Source of the DNA: Dehalococcoidia bacterium
GTDB lineage: Bacteria > Chloroflexota > Dehalococcoidia > GIF9 > AB-539-J10
Direction of reading: 5' to 3'
Length of the DNA stretch: 5,231 nt
Assembly: GCA_030627025.1 (NCBI GenBank)
Contig: DAOUSX010000097.1
Location: forward strand, 1 to 5,231
Part shown: one piece after another, positions 5,131 to 5,231 of the stretch
Layout of the letters: each line of letters starts with the position of its first letter
Numbering within the stretch: the stretch's first letter is position 1
Notes under the pieces: model-generated
Told to the model about the DNA's origin: nothing
The model's database searches: none
Seen by the model: only the letters and a program-made list of their open reading frames with translations
Position numbers and translations under genes: made by a program

Positions 5131-5159
5131 CTCAGTCCATCCATGCAAGTTGCACTGAG
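5131..5159. repeat. Nested inverted repeats upstream of tRNA-Lys
   Basis: An outer pair CTCAGT (5131-5136) and ACTGAG (5154-5159) encloses an inner palindrome TGCAA-G-TTGCA (5144-5154); the two share base 5154, so they cannot form at the same time. The inner one overlaps the proposed -35 region of the tRNA promoter. No T-run follows, which argues against a terminator. Confidence 0.25.
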
Positions 5160-5178
5160 ACTTGAGATTTGCTAAACT
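5150..5178 (+). promoter_or_regulatory. Probable promoter of tRNA-Lys
   Basis: TAAACT (5173-5178) is preceded directly by TGC, forming an extended -10, and lies 17 nt after TTGCAC (5150-5155), a partial -35. Transcription would start near 5185, about 7 nt before the mature tRNA 5' end at 5192, a normal distance for RNase P processing. Confidence 0.4.
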
Positions 5179-5191
5179 AACCTAAATATAT

Positions 5192-5231
5192 GGGCCGTTA
5201 GCTCAGTTGGTAGAGCACCTGACTTTTAATC
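5192..5231 (+). tRNA. trnK: tRNA-Lys (anticodon TTT), 5' part, cut by the window end
   Basis: The 5' half of a tRNA is clear: acceptor strand GGGCCGT (5192-5198), T8-A9, a D-stem GCTC/GAGC (5201-5204 with 5213-5216) around the loop AGTTGGTA, then the anticodon stem 5' strand CCTGA (5218-5222) and the seven-base loop CTTTTAA (5223-5229). The anticodon is TTT at 5225-5227, reading AAA/AAG lysine codons, with U33 before it and A37 after it. The last two bases (TC) begin the matching 3' strand of the anticodon stem. The T-arm, acceptor 3' strand and any encoded CCA lie outside the window. Confidence 0.93.

Noticed and set aside
5107..5159. Intrinsic terminator in the MBL/tRNA intergenic region
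   Set aside because: The dyads have no following T-run on either strand, and both flanking genes are transcribed away from the region.

Overview
The window looks like a piece of a bacterial chromosome of roughly balanced base composition. It has short intergenic spaces, frequent strand changes and sigma-70-type promoters (-35/-10 pairs with 17-nt spacers). The gene content fits an anaerobic, Dehalococcoidia-like member of the Chloroflexota: an ArsA/Get3-type ATPase with a C-terminal small-heat-shock-like domain next to a tiny partner gene, a proline-rich lipoprotein, and an MBL-fold enzyme of the dihydropterin-phosphate-synthase-like family. This placement is inferred from gene types and was not tested by any search. 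No phage, IS element, CRISPR array or rRNA is visible.

Layout. At the left edge (1-61, minus) is the N-terminus of an exported or membrane protein, diverging from the ATPase operon. The 139-bp space between them (62-200) carries two oppositely directed promoters. The rightward promoter has a perfect 8-bp inverted repeat laid exactly over its spacer and -10. The operon is the ATPase (201-1394, TTG start) followed 21 nt later by a 72-aa helical protein (1416-1634). Converging on it is a minus-strand pair: a MacroD-type ADP-ribosyl hydrolase (2108-2668) and a YfcE/MJ0936-like phosphodiesterase (1656-2111), translationally coupled by an ATGA overlap and with their own promoter at 2699-2727. Upstream of that pair, on the same strand, is a 10-TM EamA/DMT exporter (2737-3639).

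The exporter diverges from a lipoprotein gene (3804-4394, plus) whose promoter uses the same CTAGACT-N17-TATAAT arrangement as the macrodomain operon. The lipoprotein gene converges, with only 4 nt between stop codons, on a minus-strand MBL-fold hydrolase (4399-5040). A 151-bp intergenic space with several perfect inverted repeats follows. The window ends inside a tRNA-Lys(TTT) gene on the plus strand.

How the genes may work together. The ATPase and its small partner probably form one client-binding or chaperone unit: the ATPase lacks the arsenite-binding cysteines and no arsB/arsR is nearby, so arsenic export is not supported. The macrodomain/phosphoesterase pair suggests linked handling of ADP-ribose derivatives and phosphodiesters. 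The exporter, lipoprotein, MBL enzyme and tRNA look like independent units. The most notable signals are the promoter-embedded dyad ahead of the ATPase operon and the sHSP-type I-x-V tail on the small protein encoded beside an alpha-crystallin-domain ATPase.
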